DNA of 64,000 bases, from NCBI GenBank assembly GCA_024275415.1, contig JAJRZD010000043.1, positions 74,981 through 138,980 of the forward strand, written 5' to 3'. The notes under the pieces are model-generated. The model saw only the letters and a list, made by a program, of their open reading frames with translations. It had not been told where the DNA came from and ran no database searches. This DNA comes from an archaeon. Its GTDB lineage: Archaea; Asgardarchaeota; Thorarchaeia; Thorarchaeales; Thorarchaeaceae. Positions 44,215 to 53,255 of the stretch are shown in pieces. A program made the translations under genes and the position numbers. Every line of letters starts with the position of its first letter. Position 1 is the first letter of the stretch.

Positions 44215-45789
44215 CTATGGCAATGGTGGGACAATCGTTATGTCCTTCTCCCACGACACCTCATAATCATAGATTATCTCAAGCGTTTCCTTCGGCTCTA
44301 CGGTCTTCTTCCAATGCATTATCCCTAACTCGAACTTCTCAAGCCCTAGTTTTGCTTTGTCAAAGCGTACCTCAATGGCTGTGCTATTGCTATGGGGGAT
44401 TCTATCAACAATCTCGATTTCGACGGGTTTCTTGGAGAAACTTTTGATCTCAATCTTGTATTTGTAGTACCGCCTGAGCTTGCCCCGTGTTAGTCCTGCC
44501 TTCTCTATCTCTTTTTTCACAAGCTGCTTCTTTGCCTTGACATCATACGCGGTACGAGTACCCAACTTGAATCTCTCTCTGGGAGATGCCTGTTGGATCC
44601 ACGTTTCGCCAATGTAATCCCCTTCAGCGTAGACCTTTGCTTTTCCGGGAAGAATCACATTGTCGCCGTTCGTGACCTCGTCCTGAGCCACTACTTCCGA
44701 CATCCCGTCAGCGTACCAATAGTGGATAGTCTTGGAATCCAACTCTTCCTCTGTCAGCGTAACAGGATGCGGCTCGTAGTCATAGGGGATTGTGACTGGC
44801 TTCGGCAACTCGTAGATTGCAATTCCTGATGCGGACTCTGATGCCTCAGCGAACACCTCCTCCATTTCGGCAGGTTCTGGAGGTGCTTGTGCAAGTGCAA
44901 TCGGTGCTGGTGATGGGGGAGGCTGCGGCTTAGCAGATTTCTTCACCTTCATACGCATTGCCCGTCTTGCAACAGGAGGCGAATATTCTGATATGTAAAA
45001 AGGAACCCCTTCGATCGCCTCGACAGGTCTAGAGGTTGCCGTTGATACAGTAAGAAAAACGTCCTTCCATGGTTCAAGGGTTCGGTTCTCGACCAGAGCG
45101 ACCCTACGAAACATTGTCTTTTCCGAAAGCAAATCCACATCGTACGATGGGTTCCATCCGGCACCTTGGCACTGGTAGGTGACATACAACTCAATCTCTG
45201 ATTCCTGAGTGACATCCAACGAGATGTCTACACTAAAAGTAACAACCGTTTTTCTCTCGGAATCAATCTGTCCTATATTCCTCCTCACAACTTCGATTTG
45301 GGTGGATACTTCCTCCGCTCCCTGATTGAGTTCCTGTAGTTTGTCGTAGGTTTCTTCCGCAAGCGAAGTAGCACGTGCATCCATAACCTCAAGTGCTTTG
45401 ATTTCCACCTCTTGTGCTGCGAATGCTTGGCCAAAGAGTCCGCTGAACTCTGCAGTCATAGTATTGATGTGTTCGAGCCGGTGATTGTACACATCGATTT
45501 CATCATTGATCGCAGCAAGTTTCTTTTCCAGTGACCTGAGTTCCGCATACAAGTCCTCCGCATCATCATCAGGTTCGCATACCCTCTCCACCCTTCGTAC
45601 ATCGATGGTGGATAAAGAAGCTGGTCCCTTACCTTTGACACGAAAGCTGTCCTCTTGTGCAAGATTCGTGATGTCTGGGACAACTATCTTATGAGGTCCC
45701 GGACTAAGCTTGATTCTGCCGACTCTAGTCACTCGAGCTCCATCACGGAACACAGTAACCTTCTCAATTTTTGTTGATAAACTGGTCAA
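44215..45789 (-). CDS. DUF4140/DUF4139 protein, first copy
   Basis: 524 residues with the same plan as its downstream paralogue: VTVFRDGARVTRVGRIKLSPG, then a coiled coil (about residues 65-180), then the DUF4139 domain beginning at TYQCQGAGWNPSYDVDLL and ending YEVSWEKDITIVPPLP. A basic, proline-rich linker (KVKKSAKPQPPPSPAPIALA) inserted near residue 275 is missing in the copy downstream. The two genes are 13 bp apart and likely co-transcribed, so they may form a heteromer. Molecular function is not known for this family. Confidence 0.8.
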   Translation of the reverse strand: MTSLSTKIEKVTVFRDGARVTRVGRIKLSPGPHKIVVPDITNLAQEDSFRVKGKGPASLSTIDVRRVERVCEPDDDAEDLYAELRSLEKKLAAINDEIDVYNHRLEHINTMTAEFSGLFGQAFAAQEVEIKALEVMDARATSLAEETYDKLQELNQGAEEVSTQIEVVRRNIGQIDSERKTVVTFSVDISLDVTQESEIELYVTYQCQGAGWNPSYDVDLLSEKTMFRRVALVENRTLEPWKDVFLTVSTATSRPVEAIEGVPFYISEYSPPVARRAMRMKVKKSAKPQPPPSPAPIALAQAPPEPAEMEEVFAEASESASGIAIYELPKPVTIPYDYEPHPVTLTEEELDSKTIHYWYADGMSEVVAQDEVTNGDNVILPGKAKVYAEGDYIGETWIQQASPRERFKLGTRTAYDVKAKKQLVKKEIEKAGLTRGKLRRYYKYKIEIKSFSKKPVEIEIVDRIPHSNSTAIEVRFDKAKLGLEKFELGIMHWKKTVEPKETLEIIYDYEVSWEKDITIVPPLP

Positions 45790-45898
45790 GAGTGATCGCC
45801 CCAGATTAATCAGTCTTTGAACGAGAACACTTAAGAAACTTGATACACTGTATTCGCTGTTATCGAAGCTCGCTACAGTTTTTCCTTATAACCACTGG

Positions 45899-47344
45899 CT
45901 ATATCGCTAACAACACATCGTATTTTGCCACAAGTGCTTTCATCTGGTCGTGCAACTTTTGCTGGACCTGCGAGTCTAGAGAAGATTCTGTCTTCTCCTC
46001 AAGTATGGCGTTGACATGTTCCTGTGCACGTTCAAATGTCGAGGTTCTCCCCGTATCGTCTTGCGACTCCTTGTACTTTCTATCAATGACATCCGATGGC
46101 ATGAGATGCTCCCCTCGGAGTTTCTTGGACGTGTGACGTTGCTTGAGGAAATCCCCAGTGTGACCGACCTTCTCCATCAGATTAGTTATGATGTCAAAGT
46201 CATCAAAGTCAATGCCTCGGGCCAATCTTAGAGCTGAGCCGCATATCTCGTTATCAATGACAAGTTTTTCCAACGACAGGCAATTGATGTATGCCAGTGT
46301 ACCGGGTCCTGATATCACGTTGACTCTTGAAACCGCACCGATGACTAGTCCCACCGCTGATTCGAAGCCCAGTTGGGTGTCGATAGCTTTTGCATCGGAT
46401 ACTCCGAGATAGGCATGAGTAGGAATCCCGTAATGCTTACCCATTTCTGAGGCAGCACACGCTGTCATCACAGTTTCAATGGCACCATACGCAGGCGTAG
46501 CATACCTCATGTCCAAGGGAGCTGGAGCCCCACCATATACAACGGGAGAACCTGCGTTGGCAATCTGCGACATGACGATTCCGCTCAGGATTTCAGCGTT
46601 CACCTGTGCGATAGTGCCTGCGATGGTGATTGGACTGGTCGCACCCATCAACGGTGCTGGGACAATCTCTGCTGGTATCCCCATGTTGGCACAGTCAATC
46701 AAGTTCTGTGCAGAAGTATCTCCCCATGTCAATGGCGATGTGGGACAACAGTCGAAGATGGCACAGGGTTTTTCTGACAGATTGCCATTCCGGTCAAATA
46801 CCTTAATGAGCTCGATCATGTCAGCGAGTCCTTCCTTTCGAAAAGCTCCTGTGATAATGGGTTTTGACGAATGCTTCAGGACTAGGTATAACCTATAGAA
46901 ATCTGAGATCACATGCGGGATGTCAGAAGGGATTATCGCTGTGCTTTGTGCCTCGATGTTTGCCAGTCTATCGGTGACGATGATGGCATCTTCAAGATCT
47001 TGAGATGTTGCCTTTCGCATCTCTCCAGTATCACGATCCATGAAATTGGGTACTGAAGAGCCTGGGTTGTACAGGATGCGGTCATTACCTACTGTGGTTA
47101 CCTTCACTCCATCGCGAGAAAACAGATCGAAATGATTAGGAACACTTTTGATACAATCGCCCACGAGAGAGGCCGGGAACCTAACTAATTCACCGGTCAC
47201 AGAACACCCTGCACTAGCAAGTAGGTCTCTTGCAGTCGTGTTCTTGACCATGACCCCCACTTTTGCAAGGATTTCTAAAGACCTGTCATGGATCAGGTTC
47301 TTCTCATCGTCCGAAAGAAAATGCATCCGTACCATTGTACTCAA
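45899..47344 (-). CDS. MttB-family (non-pyrrolysine) methyltransferase
   Basis: 481 residues covering the whole trimethylamine methyltransferase fold without any in-frame TAG. Segments such as SLEILAKVGVMVKN, YGGAPAPLDMRY, GIPTHAYLGVSDAKAIDTQ and ISGPGTLAYINCLSLEKLVI are typical of MttB homologues. In genuine MttB a pyrrolysine sits in the active site; here the frame is uninterrupted, like the glycine-betaine methyltransferase MtgB group. It would move a methyl from a quaternary amine to a corrinoid protein, which is not encoded nearby. The amine is unknown. A very strong hairpin precedes the gene. Confidence 0.88.
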   Translation of the reverse strand: MSTMVRMHFLSDDEKNLIHDRSLEILAKVGVMVKNTTARDLLASAGCSVTGELVRFPASLVGDCIKSVPNHFDLFSRDGVKVTTVGNDRILYNPGSSVPNFMDRDTGEMRKATSQDLEDAIIVTDRLANIEAQSTAIIPSDIPHVISDFYRLYLVLKHSSKPIITGAFRKEGLADMIELIKVFDRNGNLSEKPCAIFDCCPTSPLTWGDTSAQNLIDCANMGIPAEIVPAPLMGATSPITIAGTIAQVNAEILSGIVMSQIANAGSPVVYGGAPAPLDMRYATPAYGAIETVMTACAASEMGKHYGIPTHAYLGVSDAKAIDTQLGFESAVGLVIGAVSRVNVISGPGTLAYINCLSLEKLVIDNEICGSALRLARGIDFDDFDIITNLMEKVGHTGDFLKQRHTSKKLRGEHLMPSDVIDRKYKESQDDTGRTSTFERAQEHVNAILEEKTESSLDSQVQQKLHDQMKALVAKYDVLLAI

Positions 47345-47433
47345 AAGTGCAGTCCTCTCGCAGATATAGTTTCGCTACAGCTGCTGTCGGTTCTTGTTAA
47401 CTCTCAGGACTTCATCTTTATTCTGAAAAAACA

Positions 47434-47513
47434 AAGAGATCCCAAGTAGAAGACGCCCAAGTGGCGAGAAACATGAAACTCGTCATGTCCATTTTTTTTC
47501 TACTGGGATCTTG
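47434..47513 (-). terminator. branched hairpin terminator after the nuclease gene
   Basis: On the minus strand, AGATCCCA-GTAGAA pairs with TTCTAC-T-TGGGATCT, a 14-bp outer stem with one bulged T. Inside are two smaller hairpins (ACATGA-N6-TCATGT and CGCC-N5-GGCG), giving a three-way-junction shape. CTTTGTTTTTTC follows. It starts 14 bp after the stop of the large secreted gene. Confidence 0.65.
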
Positions 47514-47526
47514 TACTCGTTAGAAA

Positions 47527-50500
47527 CTATTCCCTGAATTCATTCCTTCCATCCACTGAGATATTCACAACAGCGAAGTTCTCAATGTGCAAAGGTGTGG
47601 TTCCACCGGAATTGCTGGCGCCGGGAGTCGGAACACTGAACGTGACCCATGTAGAACCTCCGTCAGTCTGGCGACCATAACTCGTATCATCAGCGGAGCT
47701 GCTGTACGTATAGCTATCCAACACTGTTGTGCCATCAGGCTTGATGAAATTGACCGTGTCACCAGCGTTGTTTAGTGCGATGCCAGTAGTACTCTGGTAG
47801 AAGACGATGAACCCGTATGCAGGTATCGTCGTTCCAGCTGGGATAGTGTATGCGCCTGTCCCTCCAGTGGTGATGTCATCAAGTATGTAGCCTGAGATGT
47901 CAACAGTGACACCTGACGGGTTATAGAGCTCAATCCACTCTTCGCTATAGAGCGATAGCGGGTCAGGGAGGAACTCGTTCAGCACGACTAGGTCAGCAAG
48001 ATTTGAACTGCCTCCGTTGGACTCGCCAGGAGTGGGAGTGTTGAATGTTATCCAATTCGCTGCGCCATCCGTTTCTCTGCCATAGCTGACATCATCAGTA
48101 GAGCTGGAATAGGAGTAGCTATCCAGTACCGTTGTCCCATCAGGCTTCAGGAAGTTCACTGTGTCGCCTGCATTGTTCAATGCGATACCAGTAGTACTCT
48201 GGTAGAAGACTATGAACCCATAGGCGGGCACTGTCGTTCCAGCAGGGATGGTATAGGCACCAGTCCCTCCAGATGTGATGTCATCAAGCACATAGCCAGA
48301 CAAATCGACTGCCGTATCAGAGGGGTTGTACAGTTCAATCCATTCTTCTGTGTACAACGATAGCGGGTCGGGTAGGAATTCGTTCAAGACCACAACGTCA
48401 GCAGTAGCACCTGGAGGTGTATTGGACTCGCCAGGGGTAGGAGTGTCGAAGGTGATCCAGTTCGCACCGCCATCTGTTTCTCGACCATAGCTAACATCAT
48501 CAGCAGAGCTGGAATAGGAATAGCTGTCTAGAACTGTTGTGCCATCAGGCTGGATGAAGTTGACTGTATCCCCTGCATTGTTCAGTGCAATGCCTGTTGT
48601 GCTCTGATAGAACACGATGAATCCGTTGGCTGGGATTGTTGTACCGGCTGGGATAGTATAGGCACCAGTCCCTCCAGTGGTGATGTCATCGAGTACGTAA
48701 CCCGACACATCGACTGACACATCCGAAGGATTGTACAGTTCAATCCACTCCTCTGTGTACAGCGATAGCGGGTCGGGGAGGAACTCGTTCAACACGACCA
48801 GATCAGCAAGGTTCGATGTACCTCCATTAGACGCACCCGGAGTCGGGGTATCAAAGGTCACCCATGTGGATCCCCCATCAACCTCTCTGCCATGGCTTAC
48901 ATCGTTCGCCGATGATGAGTACGAGTAACTGTCAACGACTGTTGCGCCATCGGGCTTCAGTAGATTGACATCATCGCCAGCGTTGTTCAGCGTGATGCCT
49001 GTTGTACTCTGGTAGAAGACCATGAAACCACGTGCAGGGATCACTGTTCCCGCTGGTATCGTGTACGGACTTGTCCCTCCACCAATCAGGTCATCAAGGA
49101 CGTAGCCTGAGAGGTCTGCATCGACATCTTGAGGGTTATAGAGCTCAATCCACTCCTCAGTATAAACAACATCGGGGTCTGGAAGGAACTCGTTGATTAC
49201 TACAAGATCTGCACTGCCGCCACCACCGCCGCCAGCATCAGTAGTCGCCACAGCTGGGTCAGATTTGAGTCCTTCATTTAGACTCGTGTCCACCGCCGAA
49301 ACCTCATAGGTGTACTGTGTACTCGCAGCCAATCCCGTATCACTATAAGATGTACCATACACCTGTGCTATCTGTGCCCCGTCTCGATAGATGCGATAGA
49401 ACGAAAGATCAGGCTCAGAGTTAGGACTCCATGAGAGGTCTATCTGGGACGAGCTGGCGGGTGTTGCGCTCAGTCCTGTGACCTTTGCTGGAGGAATGGT
49501 GTCCGAGGGCTGGGTCGAGTTCCACGCAATGAACACATCCACAGAGTAGTGGTCAGAACCGGTGTCAGCAGTAGGAGTGTCACCGGTGGTGGAATTGATG
49601 AGCTTGCCATTGAAGAACGAGTTCACCACGATATAGTCAATCCTTGAAGTGTAGGTCGGGTTCTGATGACCATATGTATAGCCGGGAATTGTCGGGTTCA
49701 AACTTCTGAACACATCAGTGAATGTATGTACCTTGGAAGAGTACTGACCATAGGTAGGGTCTCCTGGATAGAGCTTCATTGTCATAGGGCCATAGCCCAA
49801 ATCACCCAGAGGTGCAAGATCACCAGTGTCATCGGGTGAGAATGAGTTAAGGTCACCCATGTACATGATCGGCACATTGCCCAAGTTGTCCATGTAATTG
49901 ATGATGCCTTCTGTTTCCCTTTCTCGTCTCCACTCATTAGTGGCTCCAGATATTGCCTTGAGATGCGCCCCGATGATATGGACAGTAGTTCCATCTATAT
50001 CAACCGCTGCATCGATGAAATCATGGGTAACATCGTAGTCGCTATTGTCATCCAATGGAACCAATGGGATTTGTGTGAACTGGATGATGGGGAATCTGCT
50101 GAGGATGGCAGCTCCACTTGTCGAATAGGTTATCCCTTGGGCGCAATAGCCCGTGTAGGGAGCCTCATTCACGAAATACGCATTGAATTCATCAATGACC
50201 GAGTTCAGAATAAGGTCGTTGTTGTCATCCCATGTACCCGTTTCGATTGCGACAAGGATGTCGGGGTTCTCCTCCTTCACGACCTGTTTCCAGTCAGCAT
50301 TGGCTCCACCAGCTTCGATATTATAGGTCATGACCTTGAAGGCACTAGTCGTGGTCGCCGCACGCGATCCCGCACTGTTGTCCACGGTCACACTGATGGT
50401 ATCCTCTCCCCAATTCTTTGCCTTGTCCTTTGCACGACAGGTTATGCTATACGTCCCATCATTCTCTAACATCGTGTCCCATTGATACGTGCTCTGGGTA

Positions 50501-50808
50501 TCAACGAGTACCGAGTCGATATAGATCTCGTAGGCGGTTATAGGACTATCATCCGTTGCATCGAACGAAATTGTGACAGTACCAGAAACCGTAGCCCCAG
50601 CAGCGGGACTTGTTATATTTATCACTGGTGCAGTGGTATCCTTTGGAGGCTTTGCAGCCAGCAATGGTGTCATGACCAGTGATAGGAGCATAGTACCTAA
50701 AATGACGATTACTACAAATCGAATTTTCCGCAAACCACGCGCTCTCCTGTGGGGCTCCAATACGACATAGTAGTAATAAGAGTTTTGAGCAGGACGAATC
50801 ATTGCCAC
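47527..50808 (-). CDS. secreted EEP-family nuclease/phosphatase with FN3 and four lamin-tail domains
   Basis: Up to 1093 residues. A TTG at 50733 (residue 26), ten bases after AGGAG, would give a classic signal peptide (RKIRFVVIVILGTMLLSLVM) and is the likely start. An Ig-like domain spans about 60-143. The endonuclease/exonuclease/phosphatase domain spans about 157-430, with MTYNIEAG, GDLNSF (318-323), TSRIDYI and GSDHYSV visible. An FN3 domain (about 440-524) and a Gly-rich linker lead to four tandem lamin-tail domains, each about 134 residues, beginning with 'VVxNEFLPDP'. No C-terminal anchor is seen. It probably degrades extracellular DNA or phosphodiesters. Confidence 0.85.
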   Translation of the reverse strand: MAMIRPAQNSYYYYVVLEPHRRARGLRKIRFVVIVILGTMLLSLVMTPLLAAKPPKDTTAPVINITSPAAGATVSGTVTISFDATDDSPITAYEIYIDSVLVDTQSTYQWDTMLENDGTYSITCRAKDKAKNWGEDTISVTVDNSAGSRAATTTSAFKVMTYNIEAGGANADWKQVVKEENPDILVAIETGTWDDNNDLILNSVIDEFNAYFVNEAPYTGYCAQGITYSTSGAAILSRFPIIQFTQIPLVPLDDNSDYDVTHDFIDAAVDIDGTTVHIIGAHLKAISGATNEWRRERETEGIINYMDNLGNVPIMYMGDLNSFSPDDTGDLAPLGDLGYGPMTMKLYPGDPTYGQYSSKVHTFTDVFRSLNPTIPGYTYGHQNPTYTSRIDYIVVNSFFNGKLINSTTGDTPTADTGSDHYSVDVFIAWNSTQPSDTIPPAKVTGLSATPASSSQIDLSWSPNSEPDLSFYRIYRDGAQIAQVYGTSYSDTGLAASTQYTYEVSAVDTSLNEGLKSDPAVATTDAGGGGGGSADLVVINEFLPDPDVVYTEEWIELYNPQDVDADLSGYVLDDLIGGGTSPYTIPAGTVIPARGFMVFYQSTTGITLNNAGDDVNLLKPDGATVVDSYSYSSSANDVSHGREVDGGSTWVTFDTPTPGASNGGTSNLADLVVLNEFLPDPLSLYTEEWIELYNPSDVSVDVSGYVLDDITTGGTGAYTIPAGTTIPANGFIVFYQSTTGIALNNAGDTVNFIQPDGTTVLDSYSYSSSADDVSYGRETDGGANWITFDTPTPGESNTPPGATADVVVLNEFLPDPLSLYTEEWIELYNPSDTAVDLSGYVLDDITSGGTGAYTIPAGTTVPAYGFIVFYQSTTGIALNNAGDTVNFLKPDGTTVLDSYSYSSSTDDVSYGRETDGAANWITFNTPTPGESNGGSSNLADLVVLNEFLPDPLSLYSEEWIELYNPSGVTVDISGYILDDITTGGTGAYTIPAGTTIPAYGFIVFYQSTTGIALNNAGDTVNFIKPDGTTVLDSYTYSSSADDTSYGRQTDGGSTWVTFSVPTPGASNSGGTTPLHIENFAVVNISVDGRNEFRE
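47590..49210 (-). repeat. four tandem ~400-bp repeats encoding lamin-tail domains
   Basis: The coding sequence for NEFLPDP recurs at about 49188, 48785, 48383 and 47983, a period of about 402 bp. The last three units are nearly identical in protein (for example YTIPAGTTIPAxGFIVFYQS) and much of the DNA; the first unit is more diverged. This points to recent unit duplication within the gene. Confidence 0.85.
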
Positions 50809-50905
50809 ACTTCCAAATATTACCCAGTTGTGGTACTTGTGGCAATCCTGTCAGGTTTCACATTGTTTTTGAATGTCTAGTCCTTGACAATGACGGGTAA
50901 TAGAC

Positions 50906-52123
50906 TTGCGAAGATGGCGAATTGCTACTGAAGATGAGATTAAACAAGGCCGGACAACAGACATCTACTTTGAACGGACTCTGGAGGTTCTAAGGGCAGA
51001 AGGTGTGAACCCACTCGTCCATATCGAGGCGACTGTTTCGGGCATCCCGGCGGGGATGGACTGGGGTGTCATTGCTGGGGTGAATGACATACTACGCCTG
51101 TTTGAAGGGACAGCTGTAGACATCTATGGTCTTGAAGAGGGGACAGTGTTCTACCCTCGGGATGGGAAAGGAGTCCGTACCCCTGTCCTGGCCATCGAGG
51201 GCCCATACCAAGAGTTTGCTACTCTTGAAACCCCGTTGCTCGGCTTCCTGTGTCATACTTCAGGAATGGTTTCTAGGACCGCCCATATCCGTGTAGCGTG
51301 TGGTGACAAGGCACTGCTCTCATTCGGGGCACGAAGAACCCATCCGGCTATAACTCCTCAAGTGGAATATGCAGCTTTCATCGGAGGTTGTGATGGCGTG
51401 TCTTGTGTTCTCGGTGCAGAGATGTTGGGCATTCAGGCATCCGGAACAATGCCCCATGCTCTCATCATCGCTTTTCAGGATCATGTAAGAGCATGGCAGG
51501 CTTATGATTCTCATATGCCCAAGGATATTGCTAGGATTGCCCTGACAGATACCTATCTAGATGAGGTGTACGAGTCACTATTGGCCGCCGATAACGTCAA
51601 ACAACTTGAAGGTGTTCGCCTCGATACCACGAGCAGCCGCCGGGGAAACTTCAAGGACATCATCCGAGAAGTTAGATGGGAACTCGACATCCGCGGACAC
51701 AAAGATGTGAAGATATTCATTAGTGGTGGTCTAGACATCGAGTCTATCAACGAACTGCGAATCCCAGAGGTGGACGGCTTCGGGGTCGGTGGTGCAATCA
51801 GCAATTCGCCATCCATCGATTTCGCAATGGACATTGTATCGATCAAGAAAGACGGTGTCTGGGAGCCCTCTGCGAAACGTGGGAAGTTCTCGGGCAGAAA
51901 GACAGCGTGGCAGTGCAAGGGATGCCTGTCCATGGCTACGACACTACTTGATTCTGAGCCTCCACTATGTGAGGTCTGTGGCAAACCGATGCAACCAGCC
52001 ACCAAGAAACTGATGGAAGGCGGTCAGATATTGGACGCCCCCAAGAACCCGACGGAGATCAGAAACCATGTGCTGAAACAGCTCGACATTTTGAAACGAC
52101 GTGAGGAGGCAAGTACAAAATGA
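50906..52123 (+). CDS. pncB: nicotinate phosphoribosyltransferase, archaeal type with C-terminal zinc ribbon
   Basis: 405 residues from a TTG start. The core reads HTSGMVSRTAHIR, SFGARRTHPAITPQ, GGCDGVSCVLGAEMLGI and ASGTMPHALII; IFISGGLDIESINEL and GFGVGGAISNSPS mark the PRPP-binding barrel. It makes nicotinate mononucleotide from nicotinate and PRPP. A C-terminal zinc ribbon (CKGC and CEVC, 15-20 residues apart) is attached, as in archaeal members. The stop overlaps the start of the nicotinamidase-like gene by 4 bp, so the two form an NAD-salvage pair. Confidence 0.93.
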   Translation: MRRWRIATEDEIKQGRTTDIYFERTLEVLRAEGVNPLVHIEATVSGIPAGMDWGVIAGVNDILRLFEGTAVDIYGLEEGTVFYPRDGKGVRTPVLAIEGPYQEFATLETPLLGFLCHTSGMVSRTAHIRVACGDKALLSFGARRTHPAITPQVEYAAFIGGCDGVSCVLGAEMLGIQASGTMPHALIIAFQDHVRAWQAYDSHMPKDIARIALTDTYLDEVYESLLAADNVKQLEGVRLDTTSSRRGNFKDIIREVRWELDIRGHKDVKIFISGGLDIESINELRIPEVDGFGVGGAISNSPSIDFAMDIVSIKKDGVWEPSAKRGKFSGRKTAWQCKGCLSMATTLLDSEPPLCEVCGKPMQPATKKLMEGGQILDAPKNPTEIRNHVLKQLDILKRREEASTK

Positions 52124-52671
52124 CTGACACGGCAATCCTAGTGATTGACATGCTGAATGACTTCGTACATGACGGTGGTTCACTTGTTGTACCAAAGGCA
52201 AAAGACCTCATCCCGAATCAAAGACAAATTCTTGAATTTGCACGGGAGAGAGATATGCTCATTGTATATCTCACGGACAGCCACCTCCCCGACGACCCAG
52301 AGTTCGAGATGTGGCCTACCCATGCGGTGCAGGGAACCGATGGTGCACGAGTCATCGATGAGCTATCCCCTCAAGAAGGTGACCGCGTCATTCCAAAACG
52401 AAAGTATTCAGGGTTCTATGAAACAGATCTTGACAGTACATTGAGGGAGAAGCATATCGAGCGTGTGATTCTCATTGGCGTTCTTACCGATATCTGTGTG
52501 ATGTATACATCTGCTGATGCATCCGCGAGAGGATATCAAGTCTACATAGTTGATGATGCAACTGGAAGCTCATCCGAGAAAAACCACAAGTTCGCAATCG
52601 AACACATCAAGTCCGTACATGGAGCGGTCGTGCTTTCCACTCCTGAACTAATCACGATGCTTGAATCATAG
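52120..52671 (+). CDS. pncA: isochorismatase-family hydrolase, probable nicotinamidase
   Basis: 183 residues. The catalytic triad is seen as Asp10 (LVIDMLNDF), Lys93 (IPKRKYSGF) and Cys126 (LTDICVMYT). Metal ligands are likely Asp53, His55 and His68 (DSHLP, WPTHAVQGT). This matches archaeal nicotinamidases. The 4-bp overlap with pncB supports nicotinamide deamidation feeding NAD salvage. A decayed duplicate of its central part lies 400 bp downstream. Other isochorismatase-fold activities cannot be strictly excluded, but context favours nicotinamidase. Confidence 0.9.
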   Translation: MTDTAILVIDMLNDFVHDGGSLVVPKAKDLIPNQRQILEFARERDMLIVYLTDSHLPDDPEFEMWPTHAVQGTDGARVIDELSPQEGDRVIPKRKYSGFYETDLDSTLREKHIERVILIGVLTDICVMYTSADASARGYQVYIVDDATGSSSEKNHKFAIEHIKSVHGAVVLSTPELITMLES

Positions 52672-52920
52672 GTTCTCAGAGAAGGAAGTCCTCTCATCGC
52701 TTCGGTACACTTTCCAATAGTATCCTACATATGCGAGGTAGACAAGTGAGAACGCCATTGCTGCCAGAGCAGTATGAAGAGGTTCGAACTGGATGAAACC
52801 GTAATATGCAAGAAGATATGCAACAGTCGGTGTAAGAACGAATGTGATAATCGCGTATTGCGGGAACGTATAGAATGGTCTGGTTCGTGGCTGGTATCTC
52901 TTTTCTTGTTGCTCGTTAGA
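52666..52920 (-). CDS. two-helix membrane protein
   Basis: 84 residues from the ATG at 52920. The N-terminus is basic and polar (SNEQQEKRYQPRTRPFYTFP), followed by two helices (YAIITFVLTPTVAYLLAYYG and TALAAMAFSLVYLAYVGYYW) and a charged tail. It overlaps the end of pncA by 6 bp on the opposite strand. The composition is membrane-like rather than random, which supports a real gene. Function unknown. Confidence 0.5.
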   Translation of the reverse strand, partial: SNEQQEKRYQPRTRPFYTFPQYAIITFVLTPTVAYLLAYYGFIQFEPLHTALAAMAFSLVYLAYVGYYWKVYRSDERTSFSENL

Positions 52921-53075
52921 CATTACAATCATCAATCTATTGGTGTGATGTGCCTTTAGCCTATGGATAGTGACATACTGGTTCGAAAAACCAGCAATAT
53001 ACGCACCCGGATAGAAAGTCTGAACTGCTCGTCTATCTGGTTTGAGCTAAAATACGATCCATGATACGAAACATC

Positions 53076-53196
53076 GACAATTTATCCGCTCAAGAAGGTG
53101 ACTGCGCCATCCCAAAGCAAAAGTGCTCTGGATTCCAGTGGGCTAGCATCGGACATGCTCCAATGGAGGGACATATCGAGGGAATGCTCCTCACCG
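53076..53196 (+). pseudogene. decayed duplicate fragment of the nicotinamidase-like gene
   Basis: The translation NLSAQEGDCAIPKQKCSGF followed by HIEGMLLTG matches the intact gene's ELSPQEGDRVIPKRKYSGF and HIERVILIG. At the DNA level TCAAGAAGGTGAC and other blocks are shared with about one mismatch in four. The fragment keeps the catalytic Lys region but ends before the nucleophile Cys motif, which has diverged beyond recognition. No start or catalytic Asp region is present, so it is a remnant of a partial duplication. Confidence 0.7.
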
Positions 53197-53255
53197 GTGA
53201 AGGATTCGGTAATCCTGCGAGTAAGAGCATTAGTAACTGCCTGCAACCGTTTATT

